Positions 43,428 through 53,222 of a DNA stretch of 64,000 nt are shown piece by piece. The position numbers and the translations under genes were made by a program. The notes beneath the pieces were generated by a model. That model did not search any database. It saw nothing but the letters and a program-made list of their open reading frames with translations, and was not told the DNA's origin. Location of the stretch: assembly GCA_037044905.1 (NCBI GenBank), contig JBAOKB010000179.1, positions 1 to 64,000 on the forward strand. The letters are read 5' to 3'. Numbering within the stretch: position 1 is the first letter of the stretch; each line of letters begins with the position of its first letter. Origin of the DNA: Hortaea werneckii (Eukaryota > Ascomycota > Dothideomycetes > Mycosphaerellales > Teratosphaeriaceae).

Positions 43428-44628
43428 ATGTCTGCCCAGTGGGACGGTCAACCACGCATGTTGAAGTAAGTCTTGCTAGAGCCATCTGCAGTTTCATTCG
43501 CTCGCTATCCGCCAAAGCAAGAGCGAACAATTAAGGCCACGAGCCGCCTCTCTACACCAGTCTTAACCAAGTGGCTGCAAGTTTAAAGGCGACAATGGAA
43601 AAAATGCAGCATCAGTTCGACAGCAAGGTTGCCAAAGACATGGCAGATATACGAGGCCACAGTACACCTTGCAGAGGGTACCAGAGCCGAAGACCGCATT
43701 GAGGCGCTGGAATCATCTGAGCAGAGGAAGCAAGCTCAGATCGACAGACATTCTCAGCGAGTCGTTGAGATCGAGGGCCAGGTCGCCGCAAAGTCTGACA
43801 ATCTTGTTGAAGCTGGGGACAGGATCGACGCACAGTCTAACAGTCTGAAGGAGAAAGACAACGAGCTCGCAATCAAAGAACAAGACATCCAAGAGCTGAC
43901 TGAGCGATGCGAGTCACTCCGCCAACGGCTGCAGAAGCGTCCCGCCACCCCATTGAGCTCTTTTCGTAGCTGAGATCATCCCCAAGCAGCTGCGGCGTCC
44001 GAAGATGATCTCACGAATGAGGCAACAGAAGAGAGCGCACGCCAGTCCACCCCAATCCTGTCGGATCCACCGCCCTCTTCTTCGGAAATCTCCAGTTCTC
44101 CGCAGGAGATCGTGGAGCAGCAACTCCAGCAGCTGGGTGTGCAACTAGCCTTCGTCGCTAAGAATAATGCAGGCCGTCTTTGTTCCCGGCTATGTCGGGA
44201 CAGTGAGCTCAAAAATGTCATGCTGGATCAGCTAGCCAGCCATTACACTAAGCTCGGTAATGACTACGTCTCACATCTAGGCGAGAGTCACAAGTGCATT
44301 GGCTGCTTCTTAACCCACAGTGCGCCTCACTGGACATCGAGGCGCCGAAAGGTACACATGTCGCGCATGCTACCGCGCATGCTACCGCGCACAGAGTGCA
44401 TTTATCAAACGCAGAGGCGACCGTCTCCAAATGATGCTTCTACCAAGTGACGCATCGAGAGTAGAAGATGACCTTCTCTCTGATTACATCAATCTGAGAA
44501 ATGGCCACAGCCAGAGTCTGAGGGAAGTGTGGCAGAAAGAGCGTGTACCTGCCATCGAAGCTAAAGTTAAAGTCAGAGTTGTGACTCTGTGGAGCAGAAG
44601 ACTTAAAGTCGAAATTGCAACTCTATAG
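43428..44628 (+). pseudogene. Family Z copy 3, broken
   Basis: Exon 1 (43428-43465) starts MSAQWDGQPRML and ends in phase 2 at a GTAAGT, but the matching acceptor is only 26 bp away, too short to splice. IRSLSAKA, a TAA, then LYTSLNQVAASLKATM...HQFDSKVAKDMADI follow. After a frame change comes a coiled coil with RVVEIEGQVAAKSDNL...LQKRPATP, then a TGA at 43971-43973, then an acidic Ser-rich linker in the same frame. The finger HKCIGCFLTHSAPHW...YTCRACYRACYRAQSAFIKRR needs another frame change near 44330. A 12-bp tandem duplication (CGCGCATGCTAC) doubles CYRA, and the fifth Cys is Phe. At least two stops and two frameshifts make it a pseudogene. It follows W copy 3. Confidence 0.68.
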
Positions 44629-44856
44629 AGTCAGAGTTGAAATCCTGTAGTTAATTGTGCTCCAGATCCCGATGAACAGGATGTCTTTGCGCATTTGAGC
44701 CATGAGTCATGGCCACACAAGTCATTCTCAAGATCTTAATTTCAAACACAGGTTGAAGTTGAAGTCGTAGCCGCAACTCTACTTCGTAGTAGAGGTCAAA
44801 TCGAAATTTCGATTGAAGATCGAAGTAAACATTTGGAAGTTTAAGTTGAAGCCGAA
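44560..44856. repeat. Degenerate AAGT(C/T)GAAGT-type repeat
   Basis: From the end of Z3 onward the sequence repeats words such as AAAGTCAGAGTTG, AAAGTCGAAATTG, GAAGTTGAAGTCG and AAGTTGAAGCCG, on both sides of a non-repetitive 100-bp part. It leads directly into a poly-G run. It looks like an old minisatellite. Confidence 0.5.

Positions 44857-44898
<42 letters not shown>
44857..44898. repeat. Poly-G tract of 42 bases
   Basis: An uninterrupted G run follows GCCGAA and is followed by AGTTGTAAGC. It lies just downstream of Z copy 3. It could form G-quadruplex DNA. Confidence 0.9.
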
Positions 44899-44899
<1 letters not shown>

Positions 44900-45074
44900 G
44901 TTGTAAGCTACTGACTTCACGACATTATCTACATGCGAATACTATGACGACTACCTAGAGGAGCATGATTGAAACCAGAAGCAAGCTTGACATCAGTCAT
45001 GGCTCTTTGAGCTGATATATCGAACCCCCGGCACACACTTTCTCGGTTTACCTTCGAGACACCTCCACTTCCAT

Positions 45075-45989
45075 TCACATAAACACATTACTGAAAGCAT
45101 CCCCCAACCCTCTCTCAATCAACCACATTTCGAGAGCTTTCATATCGCTCCTATTCGCTCGCTCGCCTCGTCGTTCACCGACCGTCTCTGTGATCTCCTC
45201 CATCCCGTCAAACGCCCTCACCAGATCTGCATCGGTCTGCCTGTAACGCTCGCTGACTTTCTTGTGTTGCGAAGGAATATCGCCCCAGCTGTCTGTCTTG
45301 ATAAATTTCATAAAGTCGTCGATGGCGGTCGACCCGCCTTCTAAGCAGAGGATGCCCGGTTTGCCCGCCATCAAGAAGCCTGTCAGCCGATACGTGGGGG
45401 CAAAGTTGATCAAGTCGTCTCTCTTAGCGCGAGTGCTGATGGATGGAAAGTAGAACCATGCCCTGACGATCGGCGCTTGAGGATCAAAGAGACTTTGAGC
45501 TTCGCTTGGAACATGGCTCGCCTGGACTGCGTGTTCAAGTGCAGCTTCTTTTACATGCTCGATGACGGTCAGGACATCTTCGTCTGGGAGATCGGTGTTG
45601 ATTTGTGAGACTTGAGCCTTGGTCATCCACTGCGGTTGTTGCAATCTCGCTTTGATCGCCGGCGGATCCATGCCCAGCGGCTTCTGATACGTCAAAGGCA
45701 CCGTGAGACTGAGTTTCAGAGATCTTGGGTCGGCGGCTGCTGCCTGGTTTCCATCGTCGGATAGAGTCAAGGTGAGCAAGATGCCAATGCTAGATTCCGC
45801 AAATGTCGGTTGGTCGTCCTCATCTCCGTCGCACCATGCCCTGAGCAGCTCAACAAGATTTACGGAAGAGTTATCCATTGAGATGGCGTCGTCTGGTGCA
45901 TACATGGCCGTCAATAGGTCGATCTGACCCAGCTGCATAGCCATCATATCTTTTGGCAGGACATGTTGGACTCCTTGCGTGGCCGTCAT
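45075..45989 (-). CDS. RWD/DUF1115 domain protein (RWDD2-like)
   Basis: The chosen start MTATQGVQHVLPKDM gives 304 residues without introns; an in-frame Met 24 codons upstream is followed by odd Cys/Gly-rich sequence and is less likely. Residues about 15-130 fit an RWD domain (LLTAMYAPDDAISM..., LTLTLSDDG..., PLTYQKPLGMDPPAI). Residues about 185-285 fit DUF1115: RAWFYFPSISTRAKRDD, LTGFLMAGKPGILCLEGG, FIKTDSWGDIPSQHKK. The family (RWDD2A/B) is conserved in eukaryotes; its role is poorly known and RWD domains usually bind proteins. Nothing is broken, and this is the first conserved gene met when moving away from the telomere. Confidence 0.85.
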   Translation of the reverse strand: MTATQGVQHVLPKDMMAMQLGQIDLLTAMYAPDDAISMDNSSVNLVELLRAWCDGDEDDQPTFAESSIGILLTLTLSDDGNQAAAADPRSLKLSLTVPLTYQKPLGMDPPAIKARLQQPQWMTKAQVSQINTDLPDEDVLTVIEHVKEAALEHAVQASHVPSEAQSLFDPQAPIVRAWFYFPSISTRAKRDDLINFAPTYRLTGFLMAGKPGILCLEGGSTAIDDFMKFIKTDSWGDIPSQHKKVSERYRQTDADLVRAFDGMEEITETVGERRGERANRSDMKALEMWLIERGLGDAFSNVFM

Positions 45990-46611
45990 TGTGGTCAAGC
46001 AAGACCAAAGGCACTCCAGTGTGAAGTTACCGCAGTAGACACCGCAATAGACACCGCACAATATAATGGGTTTTGTATGTTAGACGGCAATGGTATGCTT
46101 CCGTGGCTTAGTCGATGTGGAGGATGTGCCTCTCCCATCTAGGACTACACCAATTCAAACTGCTTTGAAGCAGTACACATCATCTCGCGCACATTGCATT
46201 GCATCTCCATGCTAAACTTGATCTATCTTCTCCACCAAGAGGCTATCTGCCATGTTGTAGAACTTGAACACGTCGGGACGGGACGGAAAGATTTCTTATG
46301 TCTTGCCTGAGGCATCACAGCACGATTTATCACCTTCCAACCTTGGAAGGTTCCAATTCGTTCCGGGACTCCTTCCACTCTTCCGTTCGAGCTGCCGCTA
46401 TGGTTCTGATTGATTTCTGGCGCCGCGACCAGTAGTTGCAATACCGCAGCGCTTACTGATATCCGTGGTCGCAAGAGGCAATCAGTCAAGAGGAAAGGAG
46501 TAATGAAGTACCAATGTTAAGCTTGGTTGCCCGAAGCAGAGATGATGATATTATCTACTTATTGACATTACATAAAGGTCATATCACTCGTTTCTCATCC
46601 GCCAGAGAAAA
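45990..46611. other. Intergenic region between the RWD gene and the beta-glucosidase gene
   Basis: It should contain the promoter of the RWD protein and the 3' end of the beta-glucosidase gene. A short pyrimidine-rich stretch and a triple GTAGACACCG-like repeat near 46030-46060 are present. No gene is seen. Confidence 0.45.
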
Positions 46612-49329
46612 TTAAGCATCAACAACGGTGGCCGCGCCATCAACTCTAAAGTCCCGGCTGCTGAAACCGACGCTGAACTTGAACTCACCCTCCGGAATCA
46701 GCCACTGCTGGGAGACAACGTCCCAGTAGCTGAGGTCACGCCTCATGATTTCGAAAGAGACTTGCTTGCTCTCGCCAGCGCAGAGGTAAGGCTTCTCAAA
46801 CCCACGAAGCTGCTGCACAGGTGTACCCTCAGGCGCGCTGTCGGGGAAAGCAACGTACAGCTGGGCGACCTGTGCACCATCACGGTCGCCAGTGTTCGTC
46901 ACAGTCGCCGAGACGTTGTACAGAGTCTCCCACAGAGCAGGGTTGCCACCAGGAGCAATCGGCAGGTCCTCCGGTTCGGAAGTGATATCAGTCTGGACTG
47001 GCTCGATGGAAAGATCCGAGAGCTCGAAGGTGGAGTACGAAAGACCGAAGCCAAACTCGTAACGGACGTCGATGTTCTTGGCATCGAAGTGACGGTAGTC
47101 AATTTCGAGGCCTTCCTCGAAGTACACCTGCCAGGCGTACTGGCCGGTGTTGTTGCCAACGGAGGTAACGGGCGGGGCGTTGTAGTCATCGCCATCGTAA
47201 GCCACGGTGTAGGGCAGTTTGCCGGATGGGTTGTTGATGCCGTAGAGGGTGTCGATCATAGACTGACCGCTCTCTGTTCCGGGGTCTGAGATGACGAATG
47301 TCAGCATCTGTCTCTGAAATATGAGAAGAGTCTTTAAGGACGTAGGAATACTTACAGTGCGCCGCGATGATGGCTGTCACGTTGGGGTGGTCGGCAAAGG
47401 GGTACAGGTTGATGCCAGCTGAGTGCGTAACAACAACGGTGTTCCCACAGGCTTTGGCGACCGAGTTGACAACCGCCTCGCCGTTCCAGTCGAAGCCCAG
47501 AGACTCACGGTCGTCGGCCTCTTCAGCCCAGGTCTTAAGCATGACAATGCAAACTTCCGGCTCCGGGGCGATCCAAAGATCAGTGACATCACTCTCTGCG
47601 ATGAGGGTGTTGTTGAGCCACTGCTGAAGGAGGGCACCGTCTTCGTAAGCCTTCCTCTTCAAGGCGTCCAAGGGAGTATCGAGGTAAGTCAAACGGCCGG
47701 TACCCGAGCCTCCGCCGACGACCAAGTTTCCGAATTCGTAGTTATCTTGGTTATAGAAGCCCTCGGTCGGGTTACCAGCATCATTGCCGAAGATAGCAAT
47801 GGAACGAGGTGCCTGAATAGAAGTCAGTTCTGCTATTTTGAAGGATCCGGAACAGAAAGACAAGAACTCACCTTCAGCGGAAGTGCGTTGTTTGCGTTCT
47901 TCAACAGGACAGTAGCAGCGTTGGCATGCTTCCTGATCAGAGCGCTGTGGTTGCTACGAACATCACGGCTGCTCTCGCCGCCGACCATAGCACTCCAATC
48001 CTGGCGGTCCCACTGCGAGCGAGGTCCAAAGTTGGTATTGAGAGGGACAGATGAAGGGTCCACGAGAGGGTAGTCTTCTTTGTCCTGGCCGAAGAGGTAG
48101 TATGGAGTCATGATGCGGTGAATCATGTCGTCGACACGAGACTCGGGAATCGAGCCATTTCGGATAGCCGCGGAGACATTGCCACCAAAGTACGATCCCG
48201 CGTCCTTGAAGGTGAATCCGTAAGATCCGAGTCCACCAGGCATGTTCATGTCGAGACCGCCCTCCATAGACGCAACGCCGGAGTGGACCGCACCCCAATC
48301 GCTCATGATGTACCCCTGGAAGCCGAGTTCGCCTTTGAGCAAGCCGTTCTGGGCCTTGGTGTTCTGGCAAGCATAAGAGCCATTCAACCGCTGGTAGGAG
48401 CACATGACCGAAGCAACATTAGCCTTGACAGCGTTGGCAAAAGGCCACAGATACGCCTCATGCATTGTCCTGTCATCAATGTTGCTGGAGATGGCTTCCT
48501 GGTCCTTGGCGGTGAGACTTCCGTTCTTCGCAAAGGTCGGGTTCCTCTGAGTCTCCTGTTCGTTGCCGATGTAGTGCTTGGCTGTGGCCTGGACACCTGC
48601 ATCTTGGAAGCCCATGATAGTCTGAGCCGTGGCGATACCAGTGAGGTATTGGTCAGGAGAGAAACCTTCCCAGTTCCGGCCAGCATAGCCTGATCTGCCG
48701 AGAGCACCGCACACCGGGCTGTGAAATGTTAGTAACAGGAAGAGGATGGCGAACGAGCCGGGAATTAAACATACGCGAGAGCAACATGGGCACCTTTGCC
48801 CTTGAACTCTTTGCCCATAGCCATTCCTCTCTCATGAAGAATGTCTCTGTCCCAAGTGCACGCAGCTGAGACGCCAGCGGAGAAGACGCTTGCGTAATCA
48901 GCATAGCGGATTGACAGAGGACCGTCTTGAAGGCAGAGACCGTTGAATCCCAGTCTCTCGATGGGTTGGATGTTGCCCACACAAGGACCCTCAGCACCGG
49001 TCACCATTAGAGCCTTTTCCTCGACCGTCAGCTGGTCGACGAAAGCCTGTGCTCGTTGGAAGGCCTCTTCCCAGCCGCCGTTGCCCGTCGTGTTCGGGGA
49101 TGGCAGAACTTCAGGCGAGTTGCCGTATGGACCAAGGATGGGCCATTCAGCGGGTTGGACCTAAAGCGGCGGAGTAAGGTCAGTAAATTTCTCGCATCGA
49201 CGACAAACAGTGCAAACATACGAAGCTGAATGCATCGTCGCTCCTGTCAGAGGTGGCAAAGCCAGATTGACCTGCTATTTGAGAGACAAGCAGGGAGGCC
49301 GCCAACGCGTGGTGCTTGGTGAAGGCCAT
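46612..49329 (-). CDS. Secreted beta-glucosidase, glycoside hydrolase family 3
   Basis: Five exons join in frame: 49329-49222, 49160-48775, 48718-47872, 47812-47356 and 47285-46612, with introns of 61, 56, 59, 70 bp, giving 823 residues. Residues 1-20 are a signal peptide (MAFTKHHALAASLLVSQIAG). The GH3 N domain includes RLGFNGLCLQDGP, KHYIGNEQE and the nucleophile Asp near 305 in MSDWGAVHSG. The GH3 C domain includes AIFGNDAG and, across the last intron, AAH-YPGTESGQ. A fibronectin-III-like domain closes the chain (YEFGFGLSYSTF, LRGFEKPYLCAGES). Such enzymes release glucose from cellobiose and other beta-glucosides outside the cell. The fourth intron must end at 47286; a nearer CAG would break the frame. 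No damage is seen. Confidence 0.93.
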
Positions 49330-49398
49330 GTTGACGAGAAAGGTGAGGCTCGTCTTGGAGGCAAGTGCTGTAACTTCCGGAGGGGATAGGCCATGGTC

Positions 49399-49406
49399 TT
49401 TATATA
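49399..49406 (-). promoter_or_regulatory. TATA box of the beta-glucosidase gene
   Basis: TATATAAA on the minus strand lies 70 bp upstream of the start codon. Such a strong TATA box suits an inducible secreted hydrolase. A CTGGGG word near 49490 fits the CreA site consensus SYGGRG, but one site by chance is not rare. Confidence 0.6.
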
Positions 49407-50836
49407 TGAGTAGGTCGGTATGGATGGAGCCAGATGGCACTTCTTCGGTGCTCCGGTCATGATCCGTGCCACTATTTCGCTATTGCAGCGCTGGGGCAAC
49501 CTCTGCTGGCATTATTACGCATGCCGGCATGCTCACTCGGCTTCTGCCATGGACGTTCAAGAGCCGCATTCAGAGCCGAAGGTATTAGTACGATCTTCCT
49601 AGCCTGATTAGGAGTTGCCGCTCCGATGCTTCGCGTGGACGGTCCACAATGGGCGCCCTACAAGCCACCGCCTGGTGCCCGTCTCGTGTCATCGACGCCA
49701 TGTGGAAGCGTCGCGACGGAATTTGCCCGGGACGTGGATACCATGGGGACTCCAGAGGCTATAGTGACCCGCATGAAAGAGGTGTGCGTGCGTGTGGAGT
49801 GATACGGGCGGTGGGCCCGGTGGGGGGTGAGAGTCAACCGTGAGGGAATGTCGAGACCCCAGCGAAGAAGCCCATGGGGGGCCACTGTGCCAAGCCGTCC
49901 AGCGCCTTGGGGGTGGAGTCTCCGCAAGCGTCTCGCATCTTGGCAACTGTTGGCTTGGAGGCGGAGATGGATTTCGGCTTCTGCACCGGCTTATTCCGGT
50001 GGAGAGATGGGTCACGTGCGGGTCAAATTTCATGCACGGATTTATAAGAAATCATAGCAAATTGCATGTGACCAGGAGGCTTTTGCTTCGGGAGTAGTAG
50101 TGAATACTCTATGCCAGCACCGCCATCATTATTGGGCATGACTTCGACTTTCTCTGCGGCATAATAATAATCCCGAGTCTGTCGCTTACTTCCTAGACCG
50201 GTTGCAGCCTGCCCCAGCCTTTCCCCGGTTCTATCATGGTTCCGAGAGCGCCCCAGCTGTCGAAAGGCTGCCCTGTTGTTCCACATCATGTGTCACAACA
50301 TTATAGAGGATACGATGTTCAGTATTGTTCTTTTCTCATCGATGCTTTGCACCCTAGGCTTTTGACTAGACACGAACCTTTAATTTCCTTTTATTCCAAT
50401 GTTGTACTTTGAGGGTCACGGGTATTGCTACTACCACCTTGACGTCACAGGCAAGATCTCATCCAAATCACGATCTTGTCTTGAGCCGGGATATGCTGGA
50501 CGATTGTGCACAGTGTGTACGGCCGCTCGGCTCTTGAAGTCATGCCCGCTCGGCTCTTGAAATGAGTCCCTCCTAGATCCACTACCCCATCTTACTTGAG
50601 TCAGGAACCTTGCGGAGCGTTGAGAATTGCCATCTCACTTTCCCGGTTCGTGTGTTGAAAAGCAAACCCGTGGACGGCTCATGAACAGAATTTTCCCTGC
50701 GTCATCGACAATAAGTTCTGAATTAAACCCATGTGGCTCGCCCGTGCCATGACCTACGGCATACTACTATTGTATCTACGAGCCCCATCAAGAACGCCCC
50801 CGCCGGGCGCATTCATGCTATGTGCAACAAATGTAT
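49407..50836. other. Long intergenic region upstream of the beta-glucosidase
   Basis: About 1.4 kb lies between the beta-glucosidase promoter and the 3' end of the next gene. It is mixed in composition, with G-rich stretches near 49800-49900. No gene is supported on either strand; short frames lack motifs. Confidence 0.5.
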
Positions 50837-51667
50837 CTAGAACTCGACTCGATCTAGCTCCATGTTTTCTAGCAGGCTATACATGCGAGGCAGGTCAGAA
50901 ATAGCAATTTCGCGTGCGCCGCGATACGACGACCTCGTCATTTCTGGGCGTTGCCAAAAGATGTCAATTGCCTTCAATCGACATGTAATGAACGTGCGAA
51001 GAGCCTTCAAACGCTCGTCGTGATGGGGGAGATTCACAAGCATGTCTATCTTGCTGCCGTCGAGCACCAAGCATGCATAGTTCCGTGGCGGGGGCGGATA
51101 GTCATCGTCCTCATCCGAAAGCTCGAGTCCCCGGACGTGGGCACGAAAGCATTCACGCACTCGATCATCAGAAGCAGCCTCGAGCGCCTCCTTGTCCTCA
51201 ATCACGTCAAATTTTAGGCGTTGGTACAATTCGTCGGCGTATACATCCGGCGGGTCAGCGTTGGCCCCCAATTTCCGGTGCTGCACACGGAGCAGACTTT
51301 CCATTGCGCCGTCTAATCTGTCCTTTGCATTCTGACTATAGTCTGTGACCATGAGATGAAAACCCCAAGTCGGGTCGGGCTCGACTTCTCTCCCGTCCTC
51401 CCACATACTGCAATTCTCCCATTTTTGAACGGTTCGGAGCAGCTGTTTATGATCTTGGGCCTCTAGGGTCTGGGAGGCAGCACTAGTGCTGGCGAGATTG
51501 TCGAGTGCGTCACGGGAGGTCGTCCTTTGTTTGATATCCGGTGCACTCCCCGGTCCATAGGAGCGGACTGGAAATATACGCTTGATCGGCGGAGGCCGAG
51601 ACTCCAACGTAGGGTCCGTGGGCGTTGTCACCCTCAGCGGAGGATCATCCCTCGATTGAATGCACAT
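50837..51667 (-). CDS. 'WGF' family hypothetical protein, 276 residues
   Basis: A single-exon frame. Residues 1-75 are Pro/Ser/Thr-rich and probably disordered. From about residue 78 it has KWENCSMWEDGREVEPDPTW, then GFHLMVTDYSQNAKDRLDGAMESLLR, the hallmark of a large group of fungal proteins of unknown function. An acidic DEDDDYPPPP run and YACLVLDGSKIDMLV follow. The C-terminus has ITCRLKAIDIFWQRPEMTRSSYRG. It is a relative of the fragment at 39302-39916 but complete. No signal peptide or membrane segment. The start Met lies just after an A20 and (CAA)n leader (see 51691-51728). Confidence 0.78.
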   Translation of the reverse strand: MCIQSRDDPPLRVTTPTDPTLESRPPPIKRIFPVRSYGPGSAPDIKQRTTSRDALDNLASTSAASQTLEAQDHKQLLRTVQKWENCSMWEDGREVEPDPTWGFHLMVTDYSQNAKDRLDGAMESLLRVQHRKLGANADPPDVYADELYQRLKFDVIEDKEALEAASDDRVRECFRAHVRGLELSDEDDDYPPPPRNYACLVLDGSKIDMLVNLPHHDERLKALRTFITCRLKAIDIFWQRPEMTRSSYRGAREIAISDLPRMYSLLENMELDRVEF

Positions 51668-51690
51668 GATGATGGTTTCTTCAACCTCTA

Positions 51691-51728
51691 TTTTTTTTTT
51701 TTTTTTTTTTGGTTGTTGTTGTTGTTGT
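51691..51728 (-). repeat. A20 and (CAA)5 tract in the presumed 5' leader
   Basis: On the plus strand it is T20 followed by GG(TTG)n. Read on the minus strand it gives CAA repeats then twenty A, ending 24 bp before the ATG of the WGF protein. Unstructured CAA and poly-A leaders are known to favour translation initiation in yeast; whether this acts so here is inference. Confidence 0.7.
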
Positions 51729-53222
51729 ACAGGCCGATGGCGAGGTATTCAATTCGACTTCAGGGTAGCTCATCTCAACCGCGGAAATATACCTAGCGCA
51801 ACGATGGTTTCACCAGCTTTCTTGGTCCCGAATATCCTCCATGAAGTCGTGCAAAGTGAACCGTTTTCGCCCTGCATAAACCAAAGGCCTCAAAATGACC
51901 GTTTTCGGCGAAGTTCAGATTGAGTTGACTACAGCATGGTAATGTCTAAGAGCTTATATTGCCGGACAGCACCTGCAGTGAAATTTTCATGGATTTTCAT
52001 GGTAGAGGTAACCTTGTAGCCAAAGAATATCTGCATTCTCATTTGTATGCGACAAAGGATTGATGGTCAAGGAACGGCATGGTCAACCATCGAGCTTTAA
52101 ACGTACTACACTGTGATTGGAAACCAGATGGGACGGTAATCGCACGTGAAGGATTTTGTCTCTCGCAATTCCAGTCCTCATAACGTACACAACTAACATC
52201 CAAGGTGTTTTGTAGATCTTGTATCAACATCATTCCTAGTATGGAAGAATAGAAGCAGTCTTACTGCGAAAATGACTCGTAGCGGACTGCAATACCCTTG
52301 TCCGAGATATTTCCACAAGTCAGGAGACTTTAATCGAGTGCTTTACTGAGCCGAATGTTAGACAAGCAACAGGCTACAGTTGCAAAGGGCATTCCAGGTG
52401 TGATCTAGGAAACCTCCACAACTACCTACAATTCCGTCGATTTGTGCCGTCGAAGCATCATTGCTTTCAATCATGACGTACGGCTTGACTTGTTTGGGAG
52501 TCTGTCTTTCTCAAAGGCAAGAGGTTGGATCAATTCAATGCATTAAAAACATCGCCTTTTGGTCACTATATACCTGTTAGGGAGTTTGAGCTCAAACGAC
52601 AGCATGTTATCAAGCAGGCTGCAGACTTGCGGTCAAAGTAAAGCCACTCATGTCGCGCTTAAATCAAGGGTTGCATTGATCTGACATGCACCTCCGGCAA
52701 ACAGGAAGCTGCATCGAAAGATCGACCCGCTAATCCTTCCTCTCGAACATGTCGAAGATACGAGCTGGCTAGCTAAGAGCAATCTATTAAATAGAAGCGG
52801 CCGGCTGCAGGCCGTGCCTAATATAACTGCAGCAGTGAATCAGAGTTTGTTTCACTCTGGGCATTATAACAGTCAGGAGTGGATGCATTCATACGATTTG
52901 CTGGAACTTGAAACATCTAATGTCTTTTTATCGAATGTTGTAGATGTGTCGGCCGGCAAGACCGGGGCTAACGGACAGATTGCAAATAATTGTCTGCTGT
53001 TTAGCTGCCTTAGAGCCTGTCTTTGCTGACCCAGCAATTGAATGACCATTGCTTGAGCTGTGCTATGAATTAGGTTGTCTCATAGATTACGTATTTACAC
53101 CGTCTCTCATAAAGAATGCTGATTTGTCCTCTCAAAGAATGTCATTCCCTTCGTCCCGTCGACTCATAAAAGCATAATACTGCGTGAAACTTTGGTGGGA
53201 TTCAGGAATGCCCAATCACCTT
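51729..53222. other. Intergenic region, no gene seen
   Basis: This is 1.5 kb of mixed sequence between the WGF gene promoter and the 3' end of the secreted protein gene. Only short frames occur, none with motifs or splice logic. Confidence 0.45.

Noticed and set aside
47286..47355. Shorter fourth intron of the beta-glucosidase ending at the first CAG
   Set aside because: It breaks the frame; only the later acceptor at 47286 gives the AAH-YPGTESG sequence typical of the family.
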